From Oscillospiraceae bacterium (lineage in GTDB: Bacteria > Bacillota > Clostridia > Oscillospirales > Ruminococcaceae): a stretch of DNA of 5,995 nt. The first letter of the stretch is position 1; each line of letters opens with the position of its first letter. The position numbers were made by a program, and so were the translations under genes. The DNA is taken from assembly GCA_017394565.1 (NCBI GenBank), contig JAFPXW010000071.1, forward strand, positions 1-5,995. Reading direction: 5' to 3'. The notes under the pieces are model-generated. The model searched no databases and was not told the origin of the DNA. It saw only the letters and a program-made list of their open reading frames with translations. Shown here piece by piece: positions 5,473-5,995 of the stretch.

Positions 5473-5853
5473 ATGCGTTACTATATGACGGCTTACGAAC
5501 AATTCCTGAAGGATTTTCTGCAGAACCCGAAAGACGACGAGATCGCGCGGATCCGTCAGGAAACGCTCACGCAGCTGGGCTTTATGCAGCATGAGCGGCT
5601 TGTGCATTTTCTGGTGTGTATTCTGGTGGGACTGGCATTTTTCATCGGGCTGGGACTGGCGCTGTATTTCAGGACGGTCGGGTTATTTCTGCTGGATCTG
5701 ATCCTGCTCGGGCTGCTCGTTCCGTACCTGTGGCACTATTATTTTCTGGAGAACACCACCCAGCGGATCTATGTGCTGTATAACCGGCTTGCCGCCCTGG
5801 ATGACGGCATCGCCTACCCGAATACCAGTGCAGAAAAGCTGATGAAGCTTTAA
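5473..5853 (+). CDS. Small membrane protein of unknown function, two TM segments
   Basis: I do not recognise this 126-residue protein. Residues 1-40 are soluble and mixed-charge (AYEQFLKDFLQNPKDDEIAR), likely helical. Two long hydrophobic stretches follow at about 43-65 and 68-91, separated only by a short turn around R67 and T68, so the protein probably forms a membrane hairpin with both ends on the same side. The C-terminal 35 residues (from FLENTTQRIYVLYNRL) are polar and could form another helix. There is no cleavable signal peptide, no cysteine pair and no catalytic motif. It is supported as a real gene by an extended -10 promoter, a structured 5' UTR, a perfect ribosome binding site and a normal TAA stop. 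It stands alone on the plus strand, divergent from leuB; nothing in the context tells its role. A regulator, transporter accessory subunit or stress protein are all possible. Confidence 0.85.
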   Translation: MRYYMTAYEQFLKDFLQNPKDDEIARIRQETLTQLGFMQHERLVHFLVCILVGLAFFIGLGLALYFRTVGLFLLDLILLGLLVPYLWHYYFLENTTQRIYVLYNRLAALDDGIAYPNTSAEKLMKL

Positions 5854-5863
5854 AGAAGCTTTC

Positions 5864-5884
5864 GGCTTGTCAATAAAGCCTTTT
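5864..5884 (+). terminator. Weak candidate terminator after the membrane protein gene
   Basis: GGCTT (5864-5868) pairs with AAGCC (5876-5880) over a 7-base loop and is followed by TTTT (5881-5884). The stem is only 5 base pairs, so termination here would be weak. The GC-rich hairpins further on may assist. Confidence 0.4.
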
Positions 5885-5892
5885 CTGGTGAT

Positions 5893-5995
5893 GGTGCACC
5901 GGGGGAGTGCCCCCACCCCAACCCCTCCCCCAGAGGGGAGGGGCTATATTGCGGGGGCTTCGCCCCCTGCACCCTGATCCGGGCTGCTGTCCGGA
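5893..5995. repeat. GC-rich multi-hairpin intergenic element, runs off the window
   Basis: The stretch holds four inverted repeats in succession. GGGGG/CCCCC (5901-5905, 5910-5914) comes first. CCCCTCCCC/GGGGAGGGG (5922-5930, 5935-5943) is a perfect 9-base-pair stem with a CAGA loop. GGGGGC-TTC-GCCCCC (5953-5967) extends to TGC/GCA with one bulged T. TCCGG/CCGGA (5978-5982, 5991-5995) touches the right edge. The base composition is quite unlike that of the flanking genes, and no open frame has a ribosome binding site. It resembles the dispersed GGGGCTTCGCCCC-type intergenic repeats of Clostridia genomes. That identification is from memory of the pattern, not a search. Confidence 0.6.

Overview
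The window reads as ordinary chromosome of a moderately G+C-rich member of the Clostridia, most likely a Ruminococcus-like Oscillospiraceae. The grounds are strong AGGAGG-type ribosome binding sites, near-consensus SigA promoters, and the protein types present (glutamine-dependent NAD synthetase, Clostridia-style PyrE, class IV IlvE). The taxonomic assignment is inference. Almost all of the window is housekeeping metabolism. I see no phage, insertion sequence, CRISPR array, tRNA or rRNA.

Layout. (1) Positions 1-2856, plus strand: the C-terminal three quarters of nadE (cut by the left edge), a 202-residue NYN/PIN-like putative nuclease, and pyrE. The gaps are 48 and 46 bases, with no terminator or convincing promoter in either, so they probably form one transcription unit. 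Stem-loops straddle the stop codons of the nuclease gene and of pyrE. (2) Positions 2857-3027: a convergent intergenic region with a small direct repeat, minor hairpins and a strong bidirectional terminator at 2946-2991 that serves pyrE from the left and ilvE from the right. (3) Positions 3028-5185, minus strand: leuB followed by ilvE. Transcription starts at a near-perfect promoter (5281-5309) and passes through an ~89-nt leader with a 20-bp near-palindrome and a second GC-rich hairpin. (4) Positions 5186-5472: a divergent regulatory region that also carries an extended -10 promoter for the plus-strand gene. (5) Positions 5473-5853: a 126-residue protein of unknown function with two membrane segments. 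(6) Positions 5854-5995: a cluster of very GC-rich hairpins that looks like a dispersed intergenic repeat and runs off the right edge.

How the genes work together. LeuB makes the keto acid 2-oxoisocaproate (4-methyl-2-oxopentanoate), and IlvE aminates it to leucine (and likewise makes valine and isoleucine). The pair therefore covers the end of leucine synthesis, with leuA and leuCD located elsewhere. NadE completes NAD synthesis and PyrE makes orotidine monophosphate; both belong to nucleotide and cofactor supply. The putative nuclease lodged between them is the least explained member of the operon and the best candidate for new biology here, although the evidence is only its family and position.
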